Source of the DNA: Liolophura sinensis
Lineage: Eukaryota > Mollusca > Polyplacophora > Chitonida > Chitonidae
NCBI RefSeq assembly: GCF_032854445.1
Contig: NC_088306.1
Span: 19,499,764 to 19,563,763, forward strand
Reading direction: 5' to 3'
Length of the DNA: 64,000 nt
The notes under the pieces are model-generated. The model was not told where the DNA came from, made no database searches, and saw nothing but the letters and a program-made list of their open reading frames with translations. The position numbers were made by a program, and so were the translations under genes. Below are positions 11,961 to 23,727 of this stretch, one piece after another (within the stretch, counting starts at the first letter, position 1; every line of letters begins with the position of its first letter).

Positions 11961-12368
11961 CTACTCCTGTTCAGCTGTAATGCTGCCCTATTGGCTACGA
12001 GTATCGTTCATGATACAGACCTGAACTGCTGATCTTCAAGGCTAAATAACCATTGTGGCCCATTGAGGCTCTGCTCCTGCCCTCATTTCAGATTCTTCTA
12101 CATTAAAAGACTGTCCAGATATAGTTTATATGCTATGGATATGATAGAGTATAAATGTTTGTGCGTGTGGTTCGATATGCATATGGTAGGCCTGTATGTA
12201 TGTATGTATGGATGGATGGCTGGCATGTGTCATCAATCAGAGATACAATGTGATGTGTTCATCAACCTCTTCCAAGGATACACACAATATACTAAATACC
12301 TACTTCTTCTGTATTGCAAAGGTTTTTTGCACAAGCATTATATATGAATAGTTATTTTCAATTTCTTA

Positions 12369-12580
12369 CTGTAATTCTTCAACCTTTTTTGCCTGGTTGC
12401 AAGGTGTTTATTCAAGCATATTCTGAAGGCATTCTATGTAAATGGATAAATTATATTTTTTGTGAAGCCCTGAAATTGGCCAATGCAAACAATGTTTTGT
12501 CTTCAAAATCAAATTATAGGTGTACATAAATTGCATTGAAATTTGCTGTTTTATATGCCTAAAAGGTTGTAGAATTATGG
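12369..12580 (+). mobile_element. MITE-1 copy
   Basis: It is flanked by TA and begins CTGTAATTCTTCAACCTTTT. The inner body (TTTATTCAAGCATATTCTGA, TGTGAAGCCCTGAAATTGG, AAATTGCATTGAAATTTGC) is shared with five other copies in the window. The far end, AAAAGGTTGTAGAATTATGG, is the imperfect inverted repeat of the start. Length is about 212 bp. The TA flank points to a Tc1/mariner-type non-autonomous element. Confidence 0.85.
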
Positions 12581-12939
12581 TATTTGCCTTAATTTTTCTT
12601 TAGAAAGAAAAAAAAATCAACAAAAAACAATATTTTATCATAATTTTACACACGTAAACAAAGATTTGATTATGTTCTTTGTAAATAAAAATACTCATGT
12701 TAATAAAATTCTATTTGAAATGTGTTGGGTGACTCATGCCTTCATAACTGTATTCATTAAAGCTGTATATGTAAATCTAAGATGTATATGTTAATTTAAG
12801 CTTTCATGTGATTATCAAAGCTTCAAGTGATAAATTAAGAATCATGTGTTAATCTAAGCATCATGTTAATCAAAGTTCCATGTGTTAATCTAAGCTTCAT
12901 ATGTTAATCTGGTAGTGTATGTTAAATCTGGCTGTGATC

Positions 12940-13088
12940 CCAAGCTCCAGCCCGCTTCACCATTCAAACAATTGAATCCTGCATAAGGATGGTTGTGGGT
13001 TCCCCCAGGCTCTGCTCTGTCTCCTCTCACCATAAGTGAAATATTTTTGAGTATGGCGTGAATCACCAATCAAATAAATAAATAAATG
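12940..13088 (+). mobile_element. SINE family A 3' fragment, plus
   Basis: GGATGGTTGTGGGTTCCCCC, GGCTCTGCTCTGTCTCCTCT, AGTGAAATATTTTTGAGTA and CACCAATCAAATAAATAAAT follow the family-A consensus, with a deletion removing most of the CATAATGCTGGCC core. Confidence 0.75.
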
Positions 13089-13149
13089 TTAAATTATTAA
13101 GGTGGCTATCTTTTAATAATAAGCTGACAATAGTGACACACACATATAT

Positions 13150-13262
13150 AAGGCAAACTTCCCCACGGCTCTTCCCAGTTTCCACCCACCACAATGCCCT
13201 CCGCCGTCATCGTATAAGTGAAATATTCTTCCGTACAAAACTCCAATGAAATAAATAATTAT
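13150..13262 (+). mobile_element. SINE family A 3' fragment, plus
   Basis: CCAGTTTCCACCCACCACAA, CCGCCGTCATCGTATAAGTG, AAATATTCTTCCGTA and CTCCAATGAAATAAATAA match the family-A tail. It lies about 60 bp after another fragment in the same orientation. Confidence 0.75.
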
Positions 13263-13264
13263 TT

Positions 13265-15365
13265 AGGCAAGCTGACCTCAGTTTAGCTGCATGTTTATTA
13301 ATAATTTACTCTAGATCTAACAGGTGTTGACCCTGCATGAACTCCCACTCACATGCAAAGTCCATGAGCGAGTGCATTCATACCTGTCCGACAACTTATT
13401 TCCTTTTGGTATTAGTTTTTTTTTTTTTTTTTTTTTCAATTGGCTTCAGAATGCAGATTGCTCAGCGAAAAAGAATGCATTTGCTGAGAAGCTGGACAGT
13501 GGAAGTTGACATCTGTGTTATTTACAGAGGTTGTTACAAGGAGAAATTATGGTCATCCGGCTTTATGTAGTGTTATAAATGTACCCTGTTTTAATATCTG
13601 TGATTGCATGCCCCAGTCTAATTTGTTAGGGGTAGTCTGATGTGCTCTTGCTAAGATTTGCACACTTTTGTCTGACATGAGTAATATTAGGCCAAAGTCT
13701 GACATAATGTGTTATTATACTTTCCTGATATTACCCATTATATGCAAGTAGCCAACTACATCATAACTTGAGTCGACAAAGTGTGGCAGTGTGGTATTAC
13801 AGCTTGTATTAGGTGTTGGTAAGCTTCACAGTTTTCTAGTATTAAAGGTTACATGAGCACATTGATTTTCCTTACTATTTATGTAGTAAATTGGTCAAGT
13901 TCAACCTCAAAAATACATATCCCCTAACTTTTGTATGCAGCTTGCACTTTTTTTTTTGTGCAACATATCAAAAAATCACCCTAGCATGACCACCATTTTG
14001 TGAGCTGTGGTTGCTGGAAGCAAAATCATAGCATTTTGATACCTGGTATCCTAACACTTGTTTTCAGCTCTGTTCAAAACAGACAAAATTCTGATACATT
14101 TTAACTAGATGTAAAATAACAGTGCAGAAATTTTATAGTGTACCAACAACCTAAAACGTCTGTGGCAGTGTTAGCCAGTCAGCTGCTTCATCACTCTTCA
14201 CTTTGGAGACCGTTAAATCTTGGACCCAATTGCTTGAATTACACATGTGTAACCTTATTCAAAGGGTTTCTAAGCGCTTGGTAAAATATCAGATTTTCAA
14301 GAACTCGCATTCATGTGCTAAAAAAATCAATGGTGTCGGAGTATTTTGATAATGTCCTCTTCAAACCCCTGGCAACATTTGTTTACTATACACTCTTAAA
14401 ACTACACTGTTAAACTGACAGAGTACTAAGTTATCAGAATGATAAGGACATCTTATTTGCTACAGACTATTTTTGTTACATATTACAGACTTATGTTCTG
14501 TTTTTGCAACAGAAATAATACTTTTGTTGATGTACAGTCCAGGGTAGTGTGTTGTCTGTAATGTAAAGTATTTTTTTTGCAGTAACAGTCTATTCTAGCT
14601 TCATGCACGAGGAAAGCATATTATATTATTCTAATTTAAATTGAACAGATTAGTTTTGGTAATGTAACAGAACTCTTCAGGGCAGTACTATACTCTCTGT
14701 ATATACCTACATGTACATCTACACAAGTGTCTACAAATTGACAAATCTGGAGAATTAGCAGGGAGTGTTTTCCAGAGCTAAAGGTAGTGCTTGATGACGT
14801 CACACCTGTGCTTTTGATCCTCCCCAGTAATTGTTTTGTGCAGAAGATGAAGGGTATATTTCCATATATAGATGACAAAGGCGTATTGATTTCGTGTACA
14901 TTTTCCACCCACACATCAGATTAACCTACTAACCAATCATGTATTAATCAAAACCATGTAAACTATATGGCATGATGGCACATTGAATCCATATGTACAA
15001 TGTAGACTGTAGGAGACATTTTCCAAGAACCTGGACCAGGGATCATGAAGTGACCTAAGACTTTAGTCAAAATTTCAGTCATTAAAATTGGTATGTTCCT
15101 TACAATAACTTACCAAGAATTTATGCTCTCAAGCAGTATCTTGACCTTGTTACGCAAGAAGTAAGAGTTTGAAATTCTGACATAAGTCCAAGATCGCTTG
15201 GTGATCTCTGGGCCTGATGTCTGGCTTGCACATCCTGCTTTTTACTTTGAGTCTTTGTGGATATACATGTACAACAAGCAAACAGCCATATATTTGGCTG
15301 TAGAAATATAACATTTAAGCTTGTAAATTTGGCTTCGTTAATTCCTTTTTCTGGTTTCCTCTCCA
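13265..15365. other. No gene recognised
   Basis: AT-rich DNA with a poly(T) run near 13418-13436. No splice-supported open frame, tandem array or recognised mobile element was seen. Confidence 0.5.
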
Positions 15366-15369
15366 GAAA

Positions 15370-15510
15370 ACATGTGGGAGGTCGTCCAGCCTCCCGTGGA
15401 TGGTTGTGGGTTTCCTTTGGTTCTGCCCAGGTTTCCTCCCACCATAATGCTGGCTGTCGTCGTATGAGGGAAATATTCTTGAGTACAACATAGAACACCA
15501 ATCAAATAAT
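15370..15510 (+). mobile_element. SINE family A 3' fragment, plus
   Basis: GGATGGTTGTGGGTTTCC, CTGCCCAGGTTTCCTCCCAC, ATAATGCTGGCTGTCGTCGT and GAAATATTCTTGAGTACAAC follow the family-A consensus and end with CACCAATCAAATAATC. Confidence 0.85.
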
Positions 15511-15589
15511 CTCATCTCATGACCTGGACACTATATATGCATGTATATATATGCAGGAGTACCGTTCTACTGCTTGACACTGTGCTGTT

Positions 15590-15730
15590 GTTAATGCTGT
15601 TACTCTGGCTGGCACTATGCGGTTATTCTGGCTGGCACTATGCTGTTATGTGGCTGGCACTATGGTGTTATATGGCTGGCACTATGCTAATATACTGGCT
15701 GGCACTAAGCTGTTGTAAGCATCAATATTG
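15590..15730. repeat. Tandem array, ~20-bp unit (~6 copies)
   Basis: Repeats of GGCTGGCACTATGCTGTTAT with minor indels. Looser derivatives (ACACTGTTTTA, TACTGTTTTACTGGTT) continue to about 15960. Confidence 0.85.
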
Positions 15731-15964
15731 TTATACTGGTTGTGTATAGCCTACATCACAATACTGTTCTACTAGTTGATACTACACTGTTTTATTTGTA
15801 AGTATGGTTTTACTTGTCAATACTGTTTTACTGGTTTGCACTGCACTCTTTTATGTACATGTATGAAAGAACTCATTAGTACTACACTGTTGTAAACATG
15901 ATGGTATTGTTATACTGGTTTACACTACACTGTCTGACACTTCACTGTCTAAAACCCTTTAAAC

Positions 15965-16980
15965 ATGTTTAGCATTATTGCAAAAAAGAAGAGAGAATAA
16001 ACGATAATCCCAGCTTTTTGTAGGAAAAGTTTTAATTATACAAACAGAAGAAACAAGTGGCAATACGTAGCTCATTTCTGTCCCAGTGAGATCTCTCCTC
16101 AAAAAAGGGCAATGTAATAGAATTAAAAAGCCCATTTGTTGCAAGCCAACGTGTAAAAAGGGATACTGTCAATGGCAGCGGGAAGAAAAAAGCTTGACAT
16201 GTCATCAAGTGTGGTGTTTTGCCTAAAACTATCGTAAATTGGCGACCAGAGGCAGTTTTTTGCTGGTGGCCGTTATTTATGGCTCCTGGTATGATGTATT
16301 AAAATCCATGTTACACGAGTGCAATTTCATATTGGCGCCATTAAATATCTGGATACACATTATACACACCAGTGTTGCATTATTGGGAGTCAGTATTCAT
16401 GAAAACTTCGTTTTGGTCGCAAATCCATGTACATATGAACACTGTATTTCATGTGAGTTTTTGGTGAGGAGATGAACAGTTAATTTGGATTACAAGTCCG
16501 GATACACTGTACATGAGCACACATTTATGTCTAGATACATCAACACTTCATGTGAGTTGAGGATACATGAACAAAGTTTATAAAGTTTTACAACAAAAAT
16601 GGGGTAGTGTAACCCTTTTAACATGGATGTACGTCTTACTTGTAATGTAAAGTTTTAGACAGCATTCGAAGAGAACTGTCTTGTGATGCAAATAAAAGGG
16701 CCTCCTGAAAGGCTTCTAAATGAAGAGGATCACTGTATAATGGGCTAGTACAAAGAACTGGCTATGAACAGGCCGTTACTGGCTGACACAAGGAATCCCT
16801 GGACAGACTGGGGATATAACGGTGTCAGCCAGACTTGTGTCAGCCTCAGTGGATGAGATATCCCACTTTGATCAGGTTAGATTGGCATATCATAATTGAC
16901 TTGGGTGACCCAGTGACCTCCCTTGTCTAGCGGAACTCTTCAGGTTGTCTATTGCTGTTCCTCATGGAGTTGGTTAATGC
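15965..16980. other. No gene recognised
   Basis: AT-rich DNA; short open frames only, with no element matched elsewhere in the window. Confidence 0.45.
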
Positions 16981-16989
16981 TTGTTTTAC

Positions 16990-17525
16990 AATATACATAG
17001 CTGATGGTGTTTTTATACCATAGTATATTACATGGCTGGTGGTGTTAGATTGTACCACAATATATAACATGGCTGATGGTGCTAGGGTATACCATTATAT
17101 GTAACATGGCTGGTGGTGTTAGGGTATACCATAATATATAACATGGCTGATGGTGTTAGGGTATACCATAATATGTAACATGGCTGGTGGTGTTAGAGTG
17201 TACCATAATATATAACATGGCTGATGGTTTTAGGGTAGGCCCTATACCATAATATATAACATGGCTGGTGGTTTTAGGGTGTACCATAATTTGTAACATG
17301 GCTGGTGGTGTTAGAGGGTACCACAATATAACATGGCTGGTGGTGTTAGAGTGTACCATAATGTATAACATGGCTTATGGTTTTAGGGTATACCATAATA
17401 TATAACATGGCTGATGGTTTTAGGGTATACCATAATATATAACATTCCTGGTGGTGTTAGGGTATACCATAATATATAACATGGCTGAAGGTGTTACAGT
17501 ATACCATAATATATACTGGTATTAG
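16990..17525. repeat. Tandem array, ~37-bp unit (~14 copies)
   Basis: The unit reads approximately ATAACATGGCTGATGGTGTT then AGGGTATACCATAATAT. Units alternate irregularly between CTGATGG and CTGGTGG and between GGGTATACC and GAGTGTACC. Some carry insertions, such as GGGTAGGCCCTATACC near 17232. Confidence 0.93.
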
Positions 17526-17769
17526 GGCTGCTGGTGGTAGGATATACTATAATATATCTCGCATGTAACATCTTCTCACACCTCTGAGCACACACTCTCC
17601 ATGTCCAGTGTATTTAAATGTGTCAGGTCTCACAAACTGGCTTTGCCCAAGAGGTCTGTCCAAGTGTTCAGTGATTTGTTTTGTGCTGTGTGGGGTGCAT
17701 AAATAAGTAATGGGGAGAATGCTGTGAAAGATCTGCTGATTTGCAGTGGGTCAGGCCTTACGTGCTCTA

Positions 17770-18515
17770 CAAGTCTGGAAGGGAAAATCACTGTAGTGGG
17801 CAGGGAGGGTACATGGTAAAAACAAGCTCTTGGAGGGGTCTGGGTGGGAAAATCCCCTGTAGTGGCCAGGGAGGGTACATGGTAAAAGCAAGCTCTTGGA
17901 GGGATCTGGGTGGGGTAATCCCGTGTAGGGCCCACCGAGGGTACATGGTCTAAAAGTTCCCATAATGGGCTGGGTGGGAAAATCCCTTGTTATGGACTGA
18001 GGGTGGTAACATGGTCTGCATGCTCCAGGAAGGGTCTGGGTGGGGTAATCCCATGTAGGGCCCAGGGAGGGTACATGGTCTAAAAGTTCCCATAATGGTC
18101 TGGGTGGGAAAATCCCTTGTTATGGACTGAGGGTGGTTACATGGTCTGCATGCTCCTGGAAGGGTCTGGATGGGATAATCCCGTGTAGGGGCCAGGAAGG
18201 GTACATGGTGTACACATTCCAGGAGGAGTCTGGGTGGGGAAATCCACTGTAGGGGCCAAGGAGGGTACATGGTCTACACACTCCAGGAAGGGTCTGGGTG
18301 GGAAAATCCCTGTAGAGGCCAGAGAGGGTGGGAAAATCCCCTGTAGTGGCCAGGGAGGGTACATGGTTTAAAAGTTGCCATAATGGTCTGGGTGGGAAAA
18401 TCCCTTGTTATGGACTGAGGGTGGTTACATGGTCTGCATGCTCCAGGAGGGATCTGGGTGGGGTAATCCCCTACAGGGAGGGTACATGGTCTAAAAGTTT
18501 CTTTAAGAGCGAAAC
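17770..18515. repeat. Tandem array, ~66-bp unit with two alternating subtypes (~11 copies)
   Basis: Every unit has TCTGGGTGGG, then AAATCCC or GTAATCCC, then GGGTACATGGT or GGTTACATGGT. One subtype has CTTGTTATGGACTGAGGGT and ends GCATGCTCCAGGAAGG; the other has GTGTAGGGCCCAGGGAGGG and ends TAAAAGTTCCCATAATGG. They alternate through the middle of the array, giving a higher-order dimer. Open frames on minus here are by-products of the repeat. Confidence 0.92.
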
Positions 18516-18574
18516 ATTGTTGTAGGTGAAATATGACTTCCTGAGGTACTTGACCAGACCAGACCAGATCCATG

Positions 18575-18761
18575 ACCAGATTGCCCATTTTTCCTGATTC
18601 TGAGAGTTCTATTGAGTTTACAACAGTGTTTTGAGGTTTGCTTGGAACATGGGATAATATTCTACTGGAAAATTGTAAGTTTCAGCATCCAAAAATAATA
18701 ATGGGACATTTATTTGCCTCTAAAAATGCATTTTTGTGGGCAAAATTTTAGGTCATTTAGG

Positions 18762-18763
<2 letters not shown>
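18575..18763 (-). mobile_element. Diverged MITE-3 copy, minus
   Basis: It shares CCATTTTTCCTGATT, GAGAGTTCTATTGAGTTTA and the end CAAAATTTTAGGTCATTTAG with the reverse complement of the elements at 28142-28360 and 36270-36437. The end closest to 18763 runs straight into an AT microsatellite. Confidence 0.55.

Positions 18764-18813
<50 letters not shown>
18762..18813. repeat. (AT)n microsatellite
   Basis: About 25 TA dinucleotides with one interruption (ACAT) near the start. It starts exactly at the end of a MITE-3 copy. Confidence 0.97.
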
Positions 18814-18814
<1 letters not shown>

Positions 18815-18815
<1 letters not shown>

Positions 18816-20415
18816 TTCACCATCTAAGGGGATAAATACTGCAGCATTGGGTACATATATTGGCCCCATGGTGGCTGTTTCTTGGACTGTAAATTGCCAT
18901 GTCAGTGTGTGGCTGAAGGGACTTAAAGTACACCAGTAATGGTAGAGGACTTGACAGTGTGTCAGTGATCACTGGTGTGTGAATGAGGAAAAGTCAATAG
19001 TATCATTAGCAAGTGACAGGACGTGTTCTTCTAGCTCTGCCAAGACCTTCAGTGAATAAATGGTAAGCTTGATCTGGTGGCATTGTGGATGTTTTCTTAG
19101 CTTGAGTGTTAAAGAACGAAAAAGACAACTTCTGATTTTTTTCTTTGTGTGTGTGTGTGTTTGTGTTTGAAGTCAGTTTTGTAAAGATATAAACTTTTGT
19201 TTTGCTCTAATGTGTACAGACACTGCAGATACAGTTTGCTATGATCAGTGTCAGAGGTATACATCTTGGGTTACACTCTTTTTTTCAACAATCCGTAAAC
19301 TGCCCAGTTAGGCTTTTGGTTCTAGCAGATTTGCTCCAGTGTTTTGCAATTCTAATAGTGGCAAGCTAGCCTTTCTTAGCTAGAGTTTCTTGTAACTTTC
19401 GTCCGTCGTTGTGGAAATGGATATTTTTGAGCATGGTGTCAGACACTGATGTAAGAAAACAAATTGTACCTTTTTGTTTTTAACATAATATAGGCCCGTT
19501 ACATCTGTCTGGCTTGGGTTATCTGTAGGATGTCCTTAAATATATGGCCTTAAAATGTTCTTTGTTGGTTGTAACGTGAGCTTGTCAGAAAAAAAGGGAA
19601 AGTGTGTACAGAATTCATTTTTTTAAAAATCTGGCTAAAGAAAAAGATAAGAAATTAAAGTAATTAACATGGGAAGAAAAATAAAATAAAAACACTTTGT
19701 ATCAAAATCCCGATATGGGCATAAAATAGGCATAGTATAGACATAGTATAGGTTCGCTTTTTTTGGTTCACCTATTGACGGTATTTTTACTGGTGGCCAA
19801 TCTTTGAAATCGACTCCTGATTGTCTCACCTGGTACATGTGCTATAACTATCTGGGTCAGCTTCATTTCCTAGCCCAAAACTCCCACCCTATCCTTGTCC
19901 TTTGACCCCTGAAATACTGTCTTAAGCTCATCTCAGAGAACCATTAAGTGGCAGTTAGGAGAGAAATAAATCCTGTCAAATTGGATTGTCTCCAGGGGAA
20001 TGTTCCGTGGCCGGGCGAATGCGGACAGATCTTTCCGTGGCTGGCCAAAGATGGACAGATCGATGGTGTAACGAGTTGGTGCACCACCCATACTTATCCC
20101 CCCCCCCCCCCCAGTAATGCCAAATCCGACGAGAATGTCATCAGCATTTTGCTGATGTGCACTGAAACTTGACGACCCTGATTTCTTAGATTTCTACAGA
20201 CTTACCAGGCATTAAGGAAACGGGTCGTTAATACATGGGTGAAGTGGCTAAGTGTTTCATGCTCATCTGTGGTTGTAAAGTTTGCATGGGTTTATGACCA
20301 CTTCATCTGAGAACCAAAGATTGTTTATATTAGAGCTCCTACATTTTTTAATAGCAAATATATAGTTCTGAAAGGTTTGATAAATTTACTTACGGAAAAA
20401 TTTATATATTGTCAG
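18815..20415. other. No gene recognised
   Basis: AT-rich DNA with a (GT)n stretch near 19147-19162 and a poly(C) tract near 20099-20112. At 20005-20065 a short degenerate duplication (TCCGTGGC...GGACAGATC, twice) is visible in a GC-richer patch. Confidence 0.45.
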
Positions 20416-20424
20416 AAACAAGAA

Positions 20425-20485
20425 CCTATCGTATAAACGTCTCTGTGAAGCAAACACACCAATCAAATAAATAAATAAATAATTA
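20425..20485 (+). mobile_element. SINE 3'-end fragment, plus
   Basis: TCGTATAAACGTCTCTGTGA and CACACCAATCAAATAAATAA resemble the family-A terminus. Only the last ~50 bp can be aligned. Confidence 0.55.
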
Positions 20486-21194
20486 TTCAAAGTTGCATAA
20501 ATCATTAAGAATCAAGCAAAACATGTCATTTGAAAAGTGCTAATTAAACATTAGTTAGAATACAGTAAATGGTGTTGGCACTATAAGCATTTGATAATAT
20601 AGAGAAAAAATCTGAATTTCATGAATGCAGCATAAACGTGACCATCACTGGAAAATGTTGGGAGTATTTTTTAGGGAATTTGGGGGATTCATCTTCTACA
20701 GTTGAGGAAGGATGCCTTGACTGGTACACATATATCCAGTCTACAGATTGCTGTAGTATTCAGCAATGCCTGGAGCTGGTCACACTGGGAAGGCTCCACT
20801 AATCATCTTATTATGTGTAGCTTGTAAAGATAACATGTGTTTTTGTGACAATCTTAGGAGACTTGAAAAGAAGGCATGAAAAAACAACAGTTATGTTTGA
20901 CAGTTATAATTACTGAAAAGTGACAGACCATTTTCCATTACAGTGGATGAAATATGTGATTCTGACAAAACCAGTGCTCAACAACACCATCAAACTCTTT
21001 CTCATCACTCCAGTACTCTGCCTTCTCCAAGATATGCCTGATATATTGCCCAAGTCATAATCACGCTCAAACAAGTGATTCTTAGCAAAAGCAACTGTTA
21101 GGATGAACTTTGTACTTGTTCACATGCAACCATGGATCATATTAGTTTGCTCCAGAACCACTAGCTCTCCTATTATAGCAGACGGACGTCGATG

Positions 21195-21515
21195 TCTCTT
21201 TTGGTAGAGTGTCAGCTTCGAGGTGGTAGATCTAGGGTCAAGCCTAGGTTGGGTAAGCTGTAACATCCTTGCTTGATGTTCAGCATGAAGGGGATAATGC
21301 AATGACTGGTTGACCCATATCAGTATAATGGCTCGGGCGGGGCAGCTTATTTACCCTCGGTAAGTTGTCTCTGTGAAGCAACACTAAATAAAAGAGTGGT
21401 GGAAATCTGTATTGCAATGAGGAGGCACATTACATGCACTCTTAATGACTCCTTCGTTGTCATATGACTGAAAAATTGTGAAGTATGATGTTTAATCCTT
21501 AGCATTCACTCACTC
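21195..21515 (+). mobile_element. SINE family B copy, plus
   Basis: The head TTTGGTAGAGTGTCAGCTTC and GGTAGATCTAGGGTCAAGCC is followed by CAGCATGAAGGGGATAATGC, CAGTATAATGGCTCGGGCGG, AAGCAACACTAAATAAAAGA and the tail CTCCTTCGTTGTCATATGAC. It is collinear with 24658-24990. Confidence 0.85.
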
Positions 21516-21589
21516 CTATGATACTACATACAAAATCTGTATGTAACAGCTGGAAAAGTTTTTCAATAATTTGCTAAAGTTTGGGGTTT

Positions 21590-21700
21590 TTAACCCCAAG
21601 CGCATTGGTTTCCTCCACTCAGGTAACTGACTACTGTCGTTTGTCAAAAATTCTTGAGTATGCCATTAAACACATTTAGTAAAAAAAAAAAAAAAAAAAT
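21590..21700 (+). mobile_element. SINE-like 3' end with poly(A), plus
   Basis: GGTTTCCTCCACTCAGGTAA, a gap relative to family A, then AATTCTTGAGTATGCCATTA and a ~19-base poly(A) run. The core differs from the standard family-A core, so this may be a diverged subfamily. Confidence 0.5.
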
Positions 21701-21706
21701 TTAAAT

Positions 21707-21890
21707 TTATTTGCCTGATTCTGAACCTTACACAGGTTGCTGGCAGACCTTCCCATGTGTGCCCGGAGAGGAAACCAGCATGAGCTGGACTTGAACTCAC
21801 AGTGACCACATTGGTGAGAGGCTCCTGGGTCATTACGCTGCACTAGCATGCTAACCAACTGAGCCACAGAGCCCCCACCCCCCATCTTAT
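21707..21890 (-). mobile_element. SINE family A head and body, minus
   Basis: On minus it contains the tRNA-like head GGCTCAGTTGGTTAGCATGC, then CACTGTGAGTTCAAGTCCAG (B-box region), CTCATGCTGGTTTCCTCTCC and GGTCTGCCAGCAACC. The usual family-A tail is missing. It sits tail-to-tail with the plus-strand element ending at 21700. Confidence 0.8.
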
Positions 21891-22789
21891 TATTTGATGA
21901 CATTTATATTCACGACAGTGATAGGATATAGGTATAAGAGTGAAGCACGCATATAAGATCCAGATGAGCTTCTAGAGACAGCATTGTTAATGTTTGGTCA
22001 GTTGTATTTTAGCCTTGATTGACAAGTTAGAAAATGTCTGTTGCTAGCTGCCAGTCATGTGTTGTTACTCAGCTTCTGATGAGAGGAAGAAATTGGTCAC
22101 AGCACTTTACGGGATAATCATTAGCAGGTGTGTCACCTTGTCTTTAGAAGAAGGTTGTGCCACAGTGAGCCCTGATAACTATGGTGTATTTAGCGTGGGT
22201 TGCAGTGCATATACACCTGATAATGTCAAGGGTCGTTTTGTCTCCGCCATTTAAACTAGAAAAAAAAAACTGAACTCGTAGTTGTACATTTGACGTTATG
22301 TATTGCTCTTTTGAACTGGTTAACCACCTCAATGATTGACGGCTTAGGTAAATTGATAGGCATTGTTAGACATGTGCAGATTAAACACTGAAGAATGGGC
22401 ATAGAAATGAGGGGGCATTTAGGAGCCCACCTGCGGCTTGACTCACTGACCCCGCCTTCACTTGCCCTCCCCCATGTCTTGGCCTGTCAAAGGCCTGATA
22501 AAGCATATGGTTTTGTTTGATATTTCCTAGTGTGAATTACTCTTACCTGTGTCATTTTTTGCCAAGATTTCAAAGAATGTGATTGGCTCTTGGTTACTAT
22601 TGTGCAGCTGGGCAAATGACGTTTAGATTTTTAGGTGTGTTTTTCTACCAGGGCTTCAGAGGACATGATTGGCTCTTGGTGATTACCGCTAGATTCTCAG
22701 GTGTGGTTTTAATGTCATGATCTCAGACATGTTTGCCTGTGGATGACAGTAGCTCGATTCTCAGGTGTGATTTTATTCTATGATTTCAT

Positions 22790-22920
22790 GGCATGGGTTT
22801 ACCCCGGGCTGTGCCCAGTTTCCTCCCACCATAATGCTGGCCGCCATCATATAAGTGAAATATTCTTGAGTATGGAGGAGTATAACACCAATCTAATAAA
22901 ATAAATAAATAAATAAATGT
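22790..22920 (+). mobile_element. SINE family A 3' fragment, plus
   Basis: GGCTGTGCCCAGTTTCCTCC, ATAATGCTGGCCGCCATCAT and AAGTGAAATATTCTTGAGTA match well. The end is (AAATA)n. The insertion GGAGGA within the tail is specific to this copy. Confidence 0.88.
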
Positions 22921-22938
22921 AATCTGTGTTTATAGTTG

Positions 22939-23131
22939 CTGTAATTCCTCAAGGTTTTTGCATGATTATTCAGTCACAAGGTCATTATTCTGTATACACT
23001 GATAAAATTATGCCTTTTTGTGAAATTTGCCTACCAACGAATATTGTGTTGTCCTCAAAATTAAATATAAAATGTGCAGAATTTGCTTTGAATGTTGGTC
23101 TTTCATATGTGGCAAGGTTGAAGAATTACAG
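22939..23131 (+). mobile_element. MITE-1 copy
   Basis: It begins CTGTAATTCCTCAAGGTTTTTG and ends GGTTGAAGAATTACAG followed by TA. The body retains GTCATTATTCTGTATACACT, TTTTTGTGAAATTTGCCTA and GTCCTCAAAATTAAATATAA, but is shorter and more diverged than the 30901 copy. Confidence 0.8.
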
Positions 23132-23149
23132 TACCTCAAAATGGTTCAT

Positions 23150-23460
23150 CCTGTTGAACGGAAACTTGATACTTGGCTTCAACAGACACCAACAGGTACA
23201 TGAACAGCTTCATGCGGATTTATAACTGCCACTTCCAACGGTTGGCCAAATCCGAGATATCGGTGATGTCTGCATGTGTAGTCGATCACCGCAATCTCAC
23301 TCGGGGATCACATGACTGTACATCCTACGGCCACATAAGCCTGCGGTCAGATATCAGTGGAGATGTTAATGGAGGCGTTTTGTTTGTCTTGGATGGAATC
23401 AGAGCAGGAAAGGCCAGTCGCTCTGTGTTTGCCTGGCCGGCTAACTAGGACGGGGATTTT
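23150..23460. other. GC-richer block with open frame, function unknown
   Basis: The plus frame 23173-23448 stays open for 91 codons and includes TNRYMNSFMRIYNCHFQRL. The block contrasts with the AT-rich MITE just before it. A possible acceptor (TTGGCTTCAACAG) precedes it near 23187, but the frame ends in a TAG without a convincing donor. I cannot name a family. Confidence 0.25.
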
Positions 23461-23727
23461 CACAATTGATTAATGATTGGACGGAGAACTGTGATGCATG
23501 AAGTGGCCGCTGATGTCCGCCAACGGTGTATACTGACCACCCTTTGCAGACCTGTTTCTGTACAGGCCTTTTTGGAGAACAGGTCTCCTCAGTGGTGCGG
23601 TACAAAGCCTTAGCATGTGGATAGGAAGAGTTGACACGCCAAGCTTTTAATTCCAGCAGGTTTCTCTTTACTACTCATTCCATAATCACAGAATAAAATC
23701 AACCTCTTGCTTTCTGTTTTAGGTTTT

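Noticed and set aside
17630-18588. Several overlapping minus-strand and plus-strand frames of 65-106 codons rich in Pro and Cys
   Set aside because: They are translations of the 66-bp tandem array in different frames, with no recognisable domain.
18736-18939. Open frame containing an Ile-Tyr repeat
   Set aside because: Translation of the (AT)n microsatellite; the same applies to the frame across 29225-29276.
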